Below are positions 63,826 to 64,000 of a DNA stretch of 64,000 nt, piece after piece. The number at the start of each line of letters is the position of its first letter. The stretch's first letter is position 1. The translations under genes and the position numbers were made by a program. The stretch comes from Algoriphagus sp. Y33 (GTDB taxonomy: Bacteria; Bacteroidota; Bacteroidia; Cytophagales; Cyclobacteriaceae). Location of the stretch: positions 3,968,001 through 4,032,000 of the forward strand of contig NZ_CP061947.1 of the NCBI RefSeq assembly GCF_014838715.1. Reading direction: 5' to 3'. The notes under the pieces were generated by a model. The model was not told the origin of the DNA. It did not search any database and was given only the letters and a program-made list of their open reading frames with translations.

Positions 63826-64000
63826 TTTTTTCCTGTTCTTTATAATAATGATCTTTTTCGTAAGCTTCTATAATGGATTTTACCAGCCTATGCCTGATTA
63901 CATCTTTTCCACTAAGATTTACAATACCAATTCCCTTTACGTCTTTTAGGATCTTAAGGGCCTCCGTCAATCCGCTTTTTTGCCTTATAGGCAAATCCAC
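63794..64000 (-). CDS. PhoH-like protein, C-terminal fragment
   Basis: Only the last 68 codons are inside the window; the gene continues past 64000 on the minus strand. VDLPIRQKSGLTEALKIL, then GIGIVNLSGKDVIRHRLVKSIIEAYEK, matches the C-terminus of PhoH/YbeZ ATPases ('DLPxxxxSGLxxAxxIL...DVVRHxLVxxIVxAY'). These are P-loop proteins linked to phosphate stress and rRNA processing. The first visible codon (GTG) is internal. Confidence 0.85.
   Translation of the reverse strand: MDLPIRQKSGLTEALKILKDVKGIGIVNLSGKDVIRHRLVKSIIEAYEKDHYYKEQEKNESQSRKNHP

Overview
The window looks like chromosomal DNA of a Bacteroidota bacterium, most likely an aerobic Cytophagales/Cyclobacteriaceae member (Algoriphagus-like). 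The reasons are: two large surface proteins ending in the type B sorting domain of the type 9 secretion system, a SusC/SusD pair with FecR and an ECF sigma factor, LytS/LytTR two-component pairs, many lipoproteins with AT-rich leaders, a trimeric-type succinate dehydrogenase (SdhCAB), and promoters of the Bacteroidota form TTG-N18-23-TAnnTTTG. No rRNA or tRNA gene, CRISPR array or intact transposase was seen.

Layout. 1-7753: the end of a secreted T9SS protein, a sugar permease, a large periplasmic dehydrogenase/cytochrome c lipoprotein, and a subclass B1-type metallo-beta-lactamase. 7754-9222: a repeat-rich island around an orphan 257-residue protein whose layout resembles a gasdermin pore domain. 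9223-14544: three signalling proteins (a TPR histidine kinase and a LytS/LytTR pair) and three poorly known genes; the LytS gene appears to be frameshifted at a tetranucleotide repeat at its 5' end. 14778-22985: a nutrient-uptake locus on the minus strand, ordered ECF sigma, FecR, STN-SusC, SusD, phosphoesterase. 23150-27637: an orphan lipoprotein, a short-chain dehydrogenase, a thioredoxin-reductase-like flavoprotein, a decayed cytochrome gene and a small beta-barrel protein.

27697-30654 is a tight minus-strand operon of sodium symporter, GNAT acetyltransferase and PLP racemase. 31041-34070 is an unusual plus-strand cluster: a tiny exported Cys-rich peptide, two beta-propeller-type lipoproteins (one with no normal start codon) and a CxxC lipoprotein. 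34258-37752 is sdhCAB. 38036-44885 holds a T9SS adhesin, a DCC thiol protein, fabD, a decayed HTH regulator, folK and sppA. 45146-53641 holds a flavin reductase, an exonuclease/phosphatase-fold protein, outer-membrane and cell-surface genes (DUF4270, Kelch) and a second LytS/LytTR pair. 53785-64000 is mostly housekeeping on the minus strand: pgk, TsaC/Sua5, TPR lipoprotein, NUDIX, an unknown gene, recQ, enoyl-CoA hydratase, comEC, a porin-like protein, GNAT and the end of a PhoH-like gene.

The best candidates for something new are (i) the (CTCA)n-interrupted sensor kinase at 13640-14544, readable as an OFF phase of a contingency locus; (ii) the orphan gasdermin-like protein at 8062-8835; and (iii) the Cys-rich peptide/propeller/CxxC cluster at 31041-34070. 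All functional names are assigned from sequence motifs read by eye; no database search was run.
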